Assembly (NCBI GenBank): GCA_943736015.1
Contig: OX031072.1
Coordinates: 5,235,501 to 5,299,500 of the forward strand
Direction of reading: 5' to 3'
From: Tridacna crocea
Lineage: Eukaryota > Mollusca > Bivalvia > Cardiida > Cardiidae
DNA length: 64,000 bases
Both the position numbers and the translations under genes were made by a program. The notes beneath the pieces are model-generated. The model had not been told where the DNA came from, made no database searches, and was given only the letters and a program-made list of their open reading frames with translations. Of the stretch, positions 11,620 to 22,290 are shown piece after piece (the stretch's first letter is position 1; every line of letters starts with the position of its first letter).

Positions 11620-11740
11620 ACATTTATGTTTCATGGTTTGTTTAAAATGACCTTGATATTGTATTATATATGACATGTGAAGTTTGTGACTATGTACATC
11701 GTACTTGTCAATAAAGAATCTATATCTGTCTATCTGTCTT
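11620..11740 (+). mobile_element. LINE-like 3' tail
   Basis: GTACTTGTCAATAAAGAATC followed by short repeats (TATCTGTCTATCTGTCT) is typical of a LINE 3' end with a simple-repeat tail. No coding part was seen. Confidence 0.4.
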
Positions 11741-11789
11741 ATAAAACATGCCTTTACATATAATTATATGAAAAGTAGCTGTCTTTTTT

Positions 11790-12115
11790 TCAAGGCCGTT
11801 TTAGCCCAGAATACCTTGCAAAAAAACCAAAATAGTGTCAACGAGGGGTATAAATACAGAGTAATATACCAAATGAACACGAAGCAAAACCTTAACAATG
11901 TCTTATAAAACATGCCGATACATATATATGAAAAGGAGCATTCTTTTTTCCAGGGCTTCTTTAGCCTAGAATACCGAACTAAAATAGCAAACAACCAAAA
12001 TAGTGTCAACGAGCCGTGTAAAAACAGGGTAATATCCCAAAAGAACATCAAACAAAACATTTGGTGACTAAGGTTTTAACGGGAACATTTTATAATTTTA
12101 CCGAAAAATTCTCTC
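11790..12115 (+). repeat. Tandem family J, units 1-2
   Basis: Two units share GGCCGTTTTAGCCCAGAATA and AATAGTGTCAACGAG. The second is interrupted at its TTAA by the H element at 12116. Confidence 0.75.
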
Positions 12116-12497
12116 TTAAGGTAAGACCTGTGTAATGCACTTCTGGTGAACATTGGGCAAACATTCTAATTGGTTGATAAATAAGGATAAATAAGGATTT
12201 ATGCCGAAATAATATTTTTGCACATTTCTAACGGATCAGAAATTCCGTTTATGTCTATCTTGAAACTTTTTTTTTTATACTTTTGTTTGTTTTCTAAAAA
12301 GGGAGGTAATTATTATCTCTTTTTCAATTGAGAATATAGCGGTTTTAGATTTATAAATGATAATTCAAAGAAGGAAAAAATGGACAAAATGAAAAGGTGA
12401 AAGTAGTTCAATAATACTCATTTTTAATTATAGCTAATTTTGCAGGATGATATTTTAGTGGAAATACCTATTTTCCATTACACAGGTCTTACCTTAA
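12116..12497 (+). mobile_element. TTAA element with long TIRs, family H
   Basis: TTAAGGTAAGACCTGTGTAA at the left mirrors TTACACAGGTCTTACCTTAA at the right; 382 bp including both TTAAs. The interior has GGGAGGTAATTATTATC and GGTTTTAGATTTATAAATGA, shared with 18933, 40519 and 40882. Non-autonomous, consistent with piggyBac-type insertion. Confidence 0.9.
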
Positions 12498-13150
12498 AAA
12501 ATTTCTTAAAGTGTCTTAAAGAAATTATTTTTGTGGTATTTGTTGAAGACAATACCACTATGAGTTCAAGATTTAATTTCGATAACCATGTACCTTATTT
12601 TGTGCAAAGCCGAAAGGAAATAAACCCAGTTAAACTCATTTTTTCTCAGGCAAATGAGTTTTTCGGTAGCACTCAAATATGTAATTTGAAATGGCATATT
12701 AAAATACATTGGGCGAGGCCATCGATCGTTGAGATACTTATTTTTTATTGACAATAGCTTCTATCGCTCATAGCCTTTTATTGGCGCAATGATACAAATT
12801 TGCCTGCTTTGTCGTTCCAAACCAATTCGTTCCATGGCTTGTTCGTCCTATGATTGCGCGCTTCTCCATGTGATTGCTCATGGATATTTATAGATCGAAG
12901 TAATTGATTGTAATGTTGGAAATTAAATGTAAAAAGCTAAAGATATTTCAAAATTATAGTTTTAAGGTACATAAGCACTCTCCCTTCAACCGAAAAGGTA
13001 TTCATTTGCTTAGTGGGTTGACTTTTAAGCCAATATTTGAACAATATGTCTCTTTTTCTTTCAAACTATTAATTCCACACAATGGGTTTCCTTGACAAAT
13101 ACCACTTCTGCGTTCTCAACGATTTGATTAAATGGAAAGTTGGAGTCAAT
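12498..13150. other. Spacer after H element, nothing coding recognised
   Basis: It starts with the rest of the split J unit (AAAATTTCTTAAAGTGTCTT) and continues as AT-rich sequence with frames that have no family resemblance. Confidence 0.4.
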
Positions 13151-13540
13151 TTTCAGAGCCGTTTCGGTCTAAAATACCTTGAAAACAACCCAATAGTGTC
13201 AACCAGGCGAGAAACTCGGTTATATTCCAATACAACATCAAACAAGACAGTTGGTACCATAAATTTTGACGGAAACGTTTTTCTTTTTTTACCATAAAAT
13301 TCTCCCTTAAAAATGTCCTAATGTGTCTTTAAAAAAAATGCTTTAAAATGGAATTTAGGAATCAGTTCTAAGGGCCGTTTCGGCCCAAAATATCTTGCAA
13401 ACAACCCAATAGTGTCAACCAGGCGAGAAACTGGGTAACATTCCAATATAACATCAAACAAGACAGTTGGTGCCAGAGGTTTTGACGGCAACATTTTCCA
13501 TGTTTACTGTAAAATTCTCCCTTAAACAAAACATGTTTAC
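13150..13540 (+). repeat. Tandem family J, units 3-4
   Basis: Units start near 13156 and 13370 and share CAACCCAATAGTGTCAACCA and ACATCAAACAAGACAGTTGG. Each has an intact TTCTCCCTTAAA at the position where unit 2 holds the H element. Confidence 0.85.
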
Positions 13541-13705
13541 CGATGTTCAAACTAAGTAAGCAACGCTCTAAACTTTACAAGTAGATGAAAGTAGATAGTT
13601 GTGTTCGGGGCAAAGATGACAAATTTGAACAATGATTTAAAACAAAGTAGCGAGTTCGTAAGAAGTTTCTTGATCCCTGGATTAATGAGGCACTTGAGAT
13701 TCCGT

Positions 13706-13845
13706 AAACCCATTTACCACACACTCCAGTTTTAACGATCCTGAAAAAGAAGCCTTTTGAAAACATTGTGGGAAAAGGAGAAAATGCTGGTAACCAGCAT
13801 TTTCTCCTTTTCCCGCTATTGTTTTCTACTCTTCCCAAAACAAAT
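13706..13845 (-). mobile_element. Hairpin MITE type A, right end missing
   Basis: AAACCCATTTACCACACACT through the palindrome to CCCAAAACAAATTAATGAGG, where it joins a repeat of its own left flank. Confidence 0.75.
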
Positions 13846-13869
13846 TAATGAGGTATTTGAAATTTCGGT

Positions 13870-14090
13870 AAGCTATTTACCGCACAATCCCTATTTTTTA
13901 ACGATCTTGAGAAAGAAGCCATTTGAAAACATTGTGAGTAAAGGTGAAAATGCTGGTAACCAGCATTTCCTCCTTTCTACCGCAATGTTTTCTACCCTTA
14001 CGAAAACATATTTCAGTTTTTCAAGACTTCTAGAGTGCAGAGTTGTGCCACCAATTTCATTTACACTTTATATCCTGTAGGTTGGTAAAG
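13870..14090 (-). mobile_element. Hairpin MITE type A, diverged
   Basis: GCTATTTACCGCACAATCCC opens it and GGTTGGTAAAGATTG closes it. The arms have separate mutations. The left flank TTAATGAGGTATTTGAAATT repeats the flank of the copy at 13706. Confidence 0.7.
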
Positions 14091-14155
14091 ATTGTCCGTA
14101 AAAAAGGGGCTTGTAGCTGTTTAATGTAGCAATCTGAAGTTATTGACAAATGTGC

Positions 14156-14383
14156 TTAACCCTTTCCCAAACAAGCCCTTGTTTTTACGTGTCTGCAGGA
14201 CAAGTCTTTTGAAAACACTGTGGGAAAAGGAGAAATTGCTCGTAACGAGCAATTTCTCCTTTTCCCACAGTGTTTTCTACCCATTTGGAGAACTTTCTGC
14301 CATTTTTATAAAATTTGAAATTGTCGTCTGCAAACTCTTTGAGTATGGAAAAGTCTAAAATTTGTCTTTTGGGAAAGGGTTAA
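14156..14383 (-). mobile_element. TTAA hairpin MITE, type C
   Basis: TTAACCCTTTCCCAAACAAG to GGGAAAGGGTTAA, 228 bp. The palindrome is AAAACACTGTGGGAAAAGG...GCTCGTAACGAGC with matching right arm, perfect except for the central base. Confidence 0.9.
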
Positions 14384-14659
14384 ATCTTTGTAGATACAGT
14401 CTATAACCCGCAGACATCATGTCAGCGTCGTCTCTCCGTTATGACGTCCATTTACAGTCAAGTTTTAACGTGCTCGAGAATGTATCAATAGAAAATGACA
14501 CCAAAAATAACAATGATGATGATGATAATCTCCTTTATCAACAAAGTTCGTATCTAAATATCATTCCAGCGTGAAAGCTGCCTAAATTTCAAATTTCCAT
14601 AGCAAGTAACGTGCTTGATAAGACAAAATAAATTGAATCGCACTATGAAATGTACCTCT

Positions 14660-14699
14660 CCCCCCCCCTCCCCTCTCTCTCTCTCTCTCTCTCTCTCTG
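14660..14699. repeat. (CT)n microsatellite
   Basis: A C-run followed by about 15 CT dinucleotides. Confidence 0.95.
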
Positions 14700-14714
14700 C
14701 GAAATCAAACCAAT

Positions 14715-14954
14715 TTAACTCTTCACCAAACGACAAAATTTTGGACTTGTCCAAATTGAAAGCAATTGCAGACGACAAAATAAATGAAAATAAATGTGAA
14801 TACAAAATTTAGAATTTGCTTTCAGAAGAGTAGAAAACATTGCGGGAAAAGGAGAAAATGCTGGTTACCAGCATTTTCTCCTTTTCCCACAATGTTTTCA
14901 AAAGGCTTCTTTCTCAGGGTCGTTAAAAGTCGGGATTGAGTGGTAAAGAGTTAA
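14715..14954 (+). mobile_element. TTAA hairpin MITE, type A
   Basis: TTAACTCTTCACCAAACGAC to TGGTAAAGAGTTAA. It carries a small tandem duplication (AAAATAAATG) that lengthens it to 240 bp. Confidence 0.88.
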
Positions 14955-14987
14955 TTAGATTTGACTGAGCACAGTGAAAAGTGGGTT

Positions 14988-15066
14988 GTTAATGCATCGG
15001 CAGAAAGTATCGACTCAGATCAGCCTGTATAGTCAGCAAAGGATGACAAGGCTCAAATCTTTTTGC
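14988..15066. repeat. Family D palindrome, diverged
   Basis: GCAGAAAGTATCGACTCAGA and TCAGCCTGTATAGTC remain; the right arm is damaged. Confidence 0.6.
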
Positions 15067-15329
15067 TATTGAAACCTTTTCTGCGTGTCCAAGGACTATT
15101 CTGCGTCATATTTTAGCCGATTGTGGGACAACATGGGTTTATGGATCCATGATTATGTGGTGACCTGCTTGGCATAATTTTATCGAGGAAAGGCATTCAA
15201 CCTACTCTTGTCAGAGCCCGGCTCAATCATTTTTTCCCTAGACTGAAAATTATAGCACCTCTACAGATCAAAGATACAGTCAAAATTCAGGATATGAAAG
15301 CTGAAGGCATAAATAACAGATCAGATTGC

Positions 15330-15505
15330 ACGTTGGGGACAATTTTATCAGGATCAGACTGCAAAGAAAGTGCAGTCTGATCTTGATCCCACCCTGTCCG
15401 ATAAGGAGATATTATTCCAAAAACATAACTTTGAATTAGCAATATTTTTTTTTTACTATCGAATTGAAAATTTCATTTTAGTTTTTTAGCGGGATAGGAG
15501 CTAAT
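15330..15505 (+). mobile_element. Family E element, diverged
   Basis: GGATCAGACTGCAAAGAAAG pairs with GTGCAGTCTGATCTTGATCC, then CTGTCCGATAAGGAGATATT and GAAAATTTCATTTTAGTTTT follow as in the complete copies at 53148 and 53349. Confidence 0.7.
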
Positions 15506-15797
15506 ATGACCGGCGTAAGTTTTCGGGGGAAAAAATAAGTATTTCAAGTACAATGACTGCTTCTATCTTCAGTTCAAATTCGCCGCCTATTCTCATTACA
15601 ATGTAGTATATATATTCTAAATCCAAGAGACAAGCAATCTGATTGGCTGAAGACACAACTTCTCGGCCAATCAGACGGTTAGTCTGGTCAGTCAGATGCT
15701 TAGTCTTGGACTTTAAAATTAGAGCTTAAGTCTACAAAAGTGAACAGTAGTCCTGTTTTTATGTTTTTACTTGAGGCTGATAGTAACTGAATCTGCT

Positions 15798-15997
15798 GGG
15801 TCCGTATTCACCAAGCATTTTTAAGAACTTTTTTTTTGTCTTATTCTTCAAGATCATCTAACTGTGAAAGTAACAGAACTTCTGATTGGCTAAACCAAAT
15901 TGGTTTAGCCAATCAGAAGTTCTGTTACTTTCACACTGACGAAATTCTGAAGAATAGGACTAAGAATATTCTGAAGAATGGTTGGTGAATACGGGCC
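15798..15997. mobile_element. Near-perfect 200-bp palindrome, family F
   Basis: GGGTCCGTATTCACCAAGCA mirrors GGTTGGTGAATACGGGCC, and the centre ATTGGCTAAACCAAATTGGT continues the symmetry (TTAGCCAATCAGAAGTTCTG). This is the most symmetric F copy. Confidence 0.88.
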
Positions 15998-15999
15998 GT

Positions 16000-16490
16000 G
16001 TTCTCTTCTGCAAAATTGACCTCAATGGAATGAGAAAACTAGATTAACTATTTTTGACTTATTTGACTTTTCCAGCTTAATTAGTCAATAGAAAGAAGAA
16101 AAGTGGATTTCTTTTTCGAATCAAACTTCGGCTCATAGACTTTCCGACCAAGCTGTTTCGTTTGGTTTGGATTCTATCGGAGTTTACCGCCATATTAACA
16201 TCTTTGGTCATATCATGACGGTCAGTCATGCACCTTTCGCCCTCGTCGATTATTCATTGTGCCTCATAACTCTCAACTGTGGTTTATTGAACGATAAACC
16301 ACGATAGAAAAAAAAAAGATTATTTCTTAATCAAAGAATTTCATGGACACTAGCTTGTAAATAATTGCATTTTTACCATTTTATAACAAAGTTTTTTTGT
16401 CGCACAATCCCAGAAAATAGAACTGTGTATACCTGAATGAATCGTCTCTTTAGCATTTTTTTTAAACAAAAATGTGTTTTGAAGGGTTAT
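16000..16490. other. Spacer, nothing recognised
   Basis: AT-rich; a small inverted repeat around GGTTTATTGAACGATAAACC near 16273 is the only structure noted. Confidence 0.4.
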
Positions 16491-16493
16491 TAA

Positions 16494-16720
16494 TTAACCC
16501 TTTCCCAAACGGCAAATTTTGGGCCAGACCAAATTGAAAGCATTTTGCAGATGACAAATTAACAGTTGCTAAAATGTGATTTTCTGTATAATAAGGTAGA
16601 AAACATAGTGGAAAAAGGAGAAAATGCTGGTTACCAGCATTTTCTCCTTTTCCCACAATGTTTTCAAAAGGCTTCTATTCCTGATCCGTAAAAACCAGGG
16701 ATTGTTTGGGAAAGGGTTAA
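16494..16720 (+). mobile_element. TTAA hairpin MITE, type A
   Basis: TTAACCCTTTCCCAAACGGC to TTTGGGAAAGGGTTAA. The left arm (CATAGTGGAAAAAGG) has mutations not matched by the right arm. Confidence 0.88.
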
Positions 16721-16914
16721 ATCATTAAGGGAAAAGAAGGAATCGATAAATTTTCCTTTTTTTCAGCATATTTCCAATCCTATTAAAGGCACATCTCCTT
16801 GGTTTGAGTCACATTGAAGTTACCATCGAAAAGTTCTATCTATGATGGCAAAATTTTATCGTCGGACCAAGAACTAGGAACTCAGGATTTTGTGAAATAT
16901 TTTGTTTTTCACTC

Positions 16915-17040
16915 TTTACTAAACTGCCGTTGTTAACGCGTACAAAGGCGCTTGAAAACATCGTGGGAAAAGGAGAAATGCTGGTTACCAGATTCGTCTC
17001 CTTTTTCCTATTTTTTTTTTTCTAACCTTTCAAACGCAAA
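16915..17040 (-). mobile_element. Hairpin MITE, decayed
   Basis: AAAACATCGTGGGAAAAGG and ATGCTGGTTACCAG remain, with a damaged right arm. Confidence 0.55.
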
Positions 17041-17105
17041 TTTCAACGCAGTTATAGGGGTCACATTCAGATTTCTTTCTGTAACCTTTTCAGTTTAGAC
17101 TAGCT

Positions 17106-17334
17106 TTGACCCATTACCACCCAATCCCTACTTTTGACAACCCTGAGAAAGAAGCCTTTAGAAAACATTGCGGGAAAAGGAGAAAATGCTGGTAACCAGC
17201 ATTTTCTCCTTTTCTCACCATGTTTTCTACCCTTCACAAAACAAATCTCAAATTTTCAGTCACTTTTATTTTGTCTTCTGCAAATGCTTTCTACTTGGAC
17301 AAGCCTAAAATATTATCATTTGGTGATGAGTTAA
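17106..17334 (-). mobile_element. Hairpin MITE, type A
   Basis: TTGACCCATTACCACCCAAT (TTAA mutated to TTGA) to TTGGTGATGAGTTAA. Confidence 0.85.
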
Positions 17335-17619
17335 ACGTGTCGTCTGGGATGAAGTTTAAGCCAAAATATTCCCTCCATTTTAGGGTCTAAAATAAAATAC
17401 ATGCGGAAAAAAATCTTTATATTACGTTCAAGAAGTTGACTTTATCATCATTAAGAGCAAAACGTCTTCTTCAAATATAATAATTTTGAAGGCAAACAAC
17501 TTCAAATAAGTCTGGCGACCTAAACCTCTTGAATTGGAGCCCTCAATATGAATTATAATATTTACCCCAGCTACCGGTCGATCCTCTTTTTGTGTGTGTG
17601 CGTTTAGTTAGGTGTTTTG

Positions 17620-17830
17620 TAATGGATGGATGGATGGATGGATGGATGAATGGACGGACGGAAGGATGAATGGATGAACGCTTAGACGGAGGGAGTGTGG
17701 GATGGATGATGGATGGATGGATGGTCGGACGGAAGGATGAATGGATGAACGCTTAGACGGAGGGAGAGTGGGATGGATGATGGATGGATGGATGGATGGA
17801 TGGATAAATAGATAGATGGACAGATTGAAC
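17620..17830. repeat. (GGAT)n satellite with a higher-order duplication
   Basis: GGATGGATGGATGGATGAAT and a longer unit (GAACGCTTAGACGGAGGGAG) that appears twice, about 77 bases apart. The open frames rich in HPSIHPS are repeat artefacts. Confidence 0.9.
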
Positions 17831-18012
17831 AACGGACGGACTGACAGATGGACGGATAAACATTCAAGCGAGCGGACATTTGACAAATAACAATTTTTCA
17901 GTTGGTAAAACAGTCCTTCAGTGGGAGCATTTCGGGCCATCTGGACTACAGAAATTTTATGCGTCTTTTTTCTGAAAGTTGACTTCTCGTCCCATCTTTT
18001 CGTGTGTTTTTT

Positions 18013-18248
18013 TTAACTCATTACCAAACGACAATATTATATATTTCAGGCTTGTCCAGATTGAAAGCATTTGCAGACGACAAAATAAAATCGACTGAAA
18101 ATTTGAAATTTGTTTTGTGAAGGGTAGAAAACATTGTGGGAAAATGAGAAAATGCTGGTTACCAGCATTTTCTCCTTTTCCCACAATGTTTTCTAAAGGC
18201 TTCTTTCTCAGGGTGGTCAAAAGTAGGGATTGTGTGGTAGTGGGTTAA
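18013..18248 (+). mobile_element. TTAA hairpin MITE, type A
   Basis: TTAACTCATTACCAAACGAC to TGTGGTAGTGGGTTAA, with a small insertion (ATATATTTC) near the left end. Confidence 0.88.
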
Positions 18249-18363
18249 TGGTAAATTTACAGAAATTATAGTTCATATCCGGTGAATATAGATCTACACT
18301 CAGTCCAAGATAACCGTTCAAGACCACGTTTTTCAAAAACTTTAAGTGGGTGTAAATACTCAT

Positions 18364-18577
18364 TTAACCCTTGTAGTGCCGAATAGACGCAACAGACATT
18401 TACAGTGTAGGGAAAAGATCTAAATAACTGCAAATTTAAGATTTATTTTTACTATAATGTTTAAGTAAAGCGGACAGTGTGGATCAAAGATCAGACCGCA
18501 CGTTTTGTGCAGTCTGATCTTTGATCTACACTACCCGCAGAGGCAACTGTAGTTGTAAAAAGCCCCAAAAGGGTTAA
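18364..18577 (+). mobile_element. TTAA element, family E
   Basis: TTAACCCTTGTAGTGCCG opens it and CCAAAAGGGTTAA closes it. The hairpin pairs GTGGATCAAAGATCAGACCG with TGCAGTCTGATCTTTGATCT. Confidence 0.85.
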
Positions 18578-18932
18578 ATTCGGTGTTCATAACTTAAAAC
18601 TACTTCAATAAACTATTTCAACACCTACAAGTAGTTTCAAATACGCGTAAAGTCATAAACGCAACCTAAAATACTTTTTTACTCGATTAATTCCTAAATT
18701 CATTCCGGAACAACAAAGAACCTTAAAAACAAGTAGGCCCCCTTTCCGCCATTTTTAATTTGAGTTTATTTACATTTTATACCTATTTTCACACGCTGCC
18801 TTTTCAGAAAACGTTTCATCCAGGCTACAGTAGGAAGTTAAGATCATATTCAGTAGTTTACCTGATCGTGATTCACACCTAGCTCATTTGGCGCTGAATA
18901 TAAGCGCCGTTCTCTGACAAAAAGGGGCATAG

Positions 18933-19308
18933 GGTGGTAGACTCGTAACACTTCTAATGCAGCATGGAATGGAATTTCTTGATAACTAATAAATATCGAT
19001 TTATACAGATATAATACTTTTGCACATTTTTAACCGACCATAAATTCCTTTGATGTCTATCTTGAAATTATTATTCGCTTTAAACTGTTGTTAGTTTTCA
19101 GAAAAGGGAGGTAATTATAATCTTTTTTTGAATTGAGAATAATTTTATAGTTGTTTTAGATTTATAAATGATAATTCTAAGAAGGCAAAAAAAAAGGAAA
19201 AATGTGGCTCGGTTAAAGAAGTACAATAATATTCATTTTTAATCATAGCAAATTTTAAAGGTCAATTTCATAGTGGAAATAGCTTTCTTCAATTACGGGT
19301 CCACTACC
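18933..19308 (+). mobile_element. Long-TIR element, family I
   Basis: GGTGGTAGACTCGTAACACT mirrors ATTACGGGTCCACTACC with some mismatch. The interior (GGGAGGTAATTATAATC) is shared with family H. The flanking TTAAs are lost. Confidence 0.75.
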
Positions 19309-19368
19309 GTATGCATCTCCGTTAGGCACAAAAACAAGCTATTCATCACAATCATAATCATTGTTCCA

Positions 19369-19597
19369 TTAACCCATTACCGCACAATCCCTACTTTTGA
19401 CGCCCCTGAGAAAGAAGCCTGTTGAAAACACTGTAGGAAAAGGAGAAAATGCTGGTAACCAGCATTTTCTCCTTTTCCCACAGTGTTTTCTACCCTTCCC
19501 AGAACAAATTTCAATTTTTCAGTCACTTTTATTTTGTTTTCTGCAAATGCTTACAATTTGAACCAGTCTGAAATTTTGTCGTTTCGTTATGGATTAA
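19369..19597 (-). mobile_element. TTAA hairpin MITE, type A
   Basis: TTAACCCATTACCGCACAAT to CGTTATGGATTAA. The palindrome has one arm mismatch (GTAGG against CCCAC). Confidence 0.9.
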
Positions 19598-19742
19598 ATT
19601 CATTTCGCTGTCTGAATTATGCGACAGATTGGTCATTTGACACGCATACAATTGAAGCTGAATAGCACAAAGTTTCATCCCCGGTCCGAGACAGAGCAGG
19701 CTTGCCCGATCGATACCTTTTTCAGATGCATTCAGCCCTCTA

Positions 19743-19971
19743 TTAACCCATTACCACACGAGAAAATTTTAGACTGGTCCAAATTCAAAGTATTTGCAGA
19801 CGACAAAATAAAGGTGACAGAAAAATTGAAATTTGTTCTGGGAAGGGTAGAAAACACTGTGGGAAAAGGAGAAAATGCTGGTTACCAGCATTTTCTCCTT
19901 TTACCATAGTGTTTTCAAAAGGCTTCTTTCTCAGGGGCGTCAAAAGTAGAGATTGTGTGGTAATGGGTTAA
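19743..19971 (+). mobile_element. TTAA hairpin MITE, type A
   Basis: TTAACCCATTACCACACGAG to TGGTAATGGGTTAA. It faces the copy at 19369, about 146 bases away, in opposite orientation. Confidence 0.9.
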
Positions 19972-20098
19972 CAGAGCACGCTCATACGCGCTGCTCTGGG
20001 ACAAGACGGTTGAATTCATTTTCGTAATGCATTTTACAAAGCAGCCGTCGCTTAATTAATATTGCCGCAAAAAACCGACAGAAGCATTGGGTCAGAGC

Positions 20099-20278
20099 AG
20101 ATAAGAGGGAGTGATGGTATTCTAAATCCTTTACTTCTCTTCCAAACTCTATGTTGTGTGTACTCATTAGAATCATCTCGATGAGACGATTCTAATGAGT
20201 ACCCACAACACAAGGTTTAGTGGAGAATAATAACTATTAATATTTTCAATTTTGAAATCCAAATCACTCCCTCTATCT
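20099..20278. mobile_element. Palindromic element, family K
   Basis: AGATAAGAGGGAGTGATGG mirrors AATCACTCCCTCTATCT at the ends. The centre TCATTAGAATCATCTCGATG pairs with GAGACGATTCTAATGAGTAC. A second copy is at 39913-40110. Confidence 0.85.
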
Positions 20279-20329
20279 GGATTTCTGATGAGGTAGAACG
20301 CTTTTCTGAGACGTAGAAAAACTATCAAA

Positions 20330-20424
20330 AGCAAAAGATTTCGACACAGGTCAGCCTACGCGGACTGCTCAGGCTGACCTGGGTCGATACTTTTTGCAAA
20401 TGCATTAAACCTCCTTTTCAAAAA
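20330..20424. repeat. Short palindrome, family D
   Basis: AAAAGATTTCGACACAGGTC pairs with GACCTGGGTCGATACTTTTT around GCCTACGCGGACTGCTCAGG. Confidence 0.78.
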
Positions 20425-20514
20425 GTATTGCTCATAATAAACTTACATCTTACGGCATCCTGAAAATACAATCGTCTTTGACTCTGAAATAATGTTTTAT
20501 TTATTGCTGTTAAC

Positions 20515-20800
20515 CTTGTCCTGTTTATTTCATGCTTTCCGGTTGGTTATCGAGAAATATCGGTGAAATAATTTTCGATATTTCATGGTAACGACCAGTG
20601 AAAATACCGATTTTTATATTCTAGTTACCTAGGTACAATGCCCGTGACTAACAACCAGATGGGAAATAGGACGTCATTTACCTTACATTTCTCGCGATTG
20701 ACGTAATATTGTAATATGTTGCTAGGCGGAGGGGGTACGCCACGGGGAATAACTGAAAATTTTTCGACGAGAGATATCTTCCTTGCAGGACAGTGTAGAT
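20515..20800. repeat. Family M repeat fragment
   Basis: TTATTTCATGCTTTCCGG, AACAACCAGATGGGAAATA and TACGCCACGGGGAATAA recur in the same order at 49595-49825. Identity unknown. Confidence 0.7.
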
Positions 20801-21114
20801 CCAAGATGTTTGCTAGTGAAATGAACCCATTACCGCATGAAACAAATCGAAATCGGACAATTTGGGGAAAATTTTGAAACACTGAGAAATTTCTCGCGAT
20901 GAGCAATTCGTGCTTTTACTACAGCGTCTTTAAAGTAGTCTGTCGCAAGTCAAAACCGTTTGCAACGTGTCAGGAAGAACCGATTTAGATTGATCAATAC
21001 GAAACATAAAAAAAGGGACATCACGCAAGTAGTGCTAACCATCGATACAGTCAAAATAACCTCCCTTGATAAATGTCTCAATTTGACATGTTTGGTTTTG
21101 ATCGTCGTTTCCAA

Positions 21115-21354
21115 TATGGCTTGCAACACACGAAAAGGGGCATTCGGACATTTGCGTAAAGTGTCGTCTCGGATCAGTCCGCTCAGGCTAATCCGAAACG
21201 ACACTTTCCGTTTTTATGTAATTTTCTGTTTTGCACTGTGGCACAAAATCCGATAAGTCGTAAAGTGTCGTCTCGGATCAGCATGCGCGGACTGCGCAGG
21301 CTGACCCAGACGACACTTTACGCAAATGTCCGAATGCCCTTTTTTGCGTGTTGC
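21115..21354. mobile_element. Double-palindrome element, family G
   Basis: CTTGCAACACACGAAAAGGG opens it and TTTTTTGCGTGTTGC closes it. The inner hairpin is GCGCGGACTGCGCAGGCTGA, and AAAGTGTCGTCT/AGACGACACTTT arms occur in both halves. Confidence 0.85.
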
Positions 21355-21601
21355 TGAGTTTACTCGAAGCACCATGTGAACCTAGCCATTTACTTTAGCC
21401 AGTATTTCGCTCAGTGTTTTTTTTCCGAAGGCACTGACAGCTTTCCAAAAACATAACATCGTCGAAACACAGCAGGAAAACAAAACGTAAAGTACTTATA
21501 ACATGCATTTACAACCTTTTCCAAGTTTCATCAACATGTCTCCTGAATATGCTTCAAATAATGCTGAGTTCAATGATAAGGTTAAAGTTGTTATTTTGAA
21601 C

Positions 21602-21831
21602 TTAACCCTTTACCGGACGAAAACAATTTAGCTATGTCTAAATTGAAAGCATTTGCTGACGACAATTTCAATGTGGCTCAAATGGTGCAATTTTTCCTTG
21701 ACAGGGAAGAAAACATTGTGGAAAAAGGAGAAAATGCTGTTTACCAGCATTTTCTCCTTTTTCCCACTATGTTTTCTAAAGGCTTCTTTCTCTTAGTCGT
21801 CAAAACCAGGGATTGTTTGGGAAAGGTTTAA
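21602..21831 (+). mobile_element. TTAA hairpin MITE, type A, with long flanking direct repeats
   Basis: TTAACCCTTTACCGGACG to GGGAAAGGTTTAA. The flanks are unusual: GATAAGGTTAAAGTTGTTAT runs on to TTAA at 21575-21605, and a 31-bp copy with one difference lies at 21840-21870. Confidence 0.85.
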
Positions 21832-22059
21832 TATTCTGTGATAAGGTTAAAATTGTTATTTTGAACTTAAGGACCTAGTTTCAGAATGAAAAATGCAAAT
21901 AAGGTCAAACTTTCCATTCCTAAGCTTTGTAAGTCCTTGTCTAGAATGTCTCTACATTATTGAAGAAAGGGGACATAGACTAATTAACATATGATGAAAT
22001 GCAATTCTGGTAAAGCAATGATGACAACTGTGAGCTACGGCTGAGCAACGACTGCGACT

Positions 22060-22260
22060 AAGAGCTACGTTTAAGCAACGCTTTGAGGGTCTCAAAATAT
22101 AATACTTGGATCCTAAGCCTGCTTGTCCTTGGACAAGTCACTCCAGAGTCCTGGCCTAGTACTGGAAATAACCTAGGAAATATAATTATGAACTTGTGAG
22201 CTGTCCCCGTAAATTGAGTGAAATAATGTTAAAACCAGTGTAAAATTAAATTTAGTCCAT
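22060..22260 (+). repeat. SINE body fragment
   Basis: TTGTCCTTGGACAAGTCACT with GAGTCCTGGCCTAGTACTGG, then AGTGAAATAATGTTAAAACC. The middle and tail are related to the SINE at 54244; the tRNA head is missing. Confidence 0.55.
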
Positions 22261-22290
22261 CTGTCTTATCCCACTATAATTGTTGCCAAC

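Noticed and set aside
13757-14080. Many frames reading KTLWEKEKMLVTSIFSFSHNVF or GKGENAGNQHFLLFPQCFLP
   Set aside because: These are translations of the hairpin MITE palindrome in its possible frames. They recur at every copy and are not genes.
17608-17940. Serine/histidine/proline-rich frames (SIHPSIHPS)
   Set aside because: Translation of the (GGAT)n satellite.
20823-20910. A further hairpin MITE (GAACCCATTACCGCATGAAA)
   Set aside because: Only the first dozen bases match the family end; the palindrome and right end are absent.
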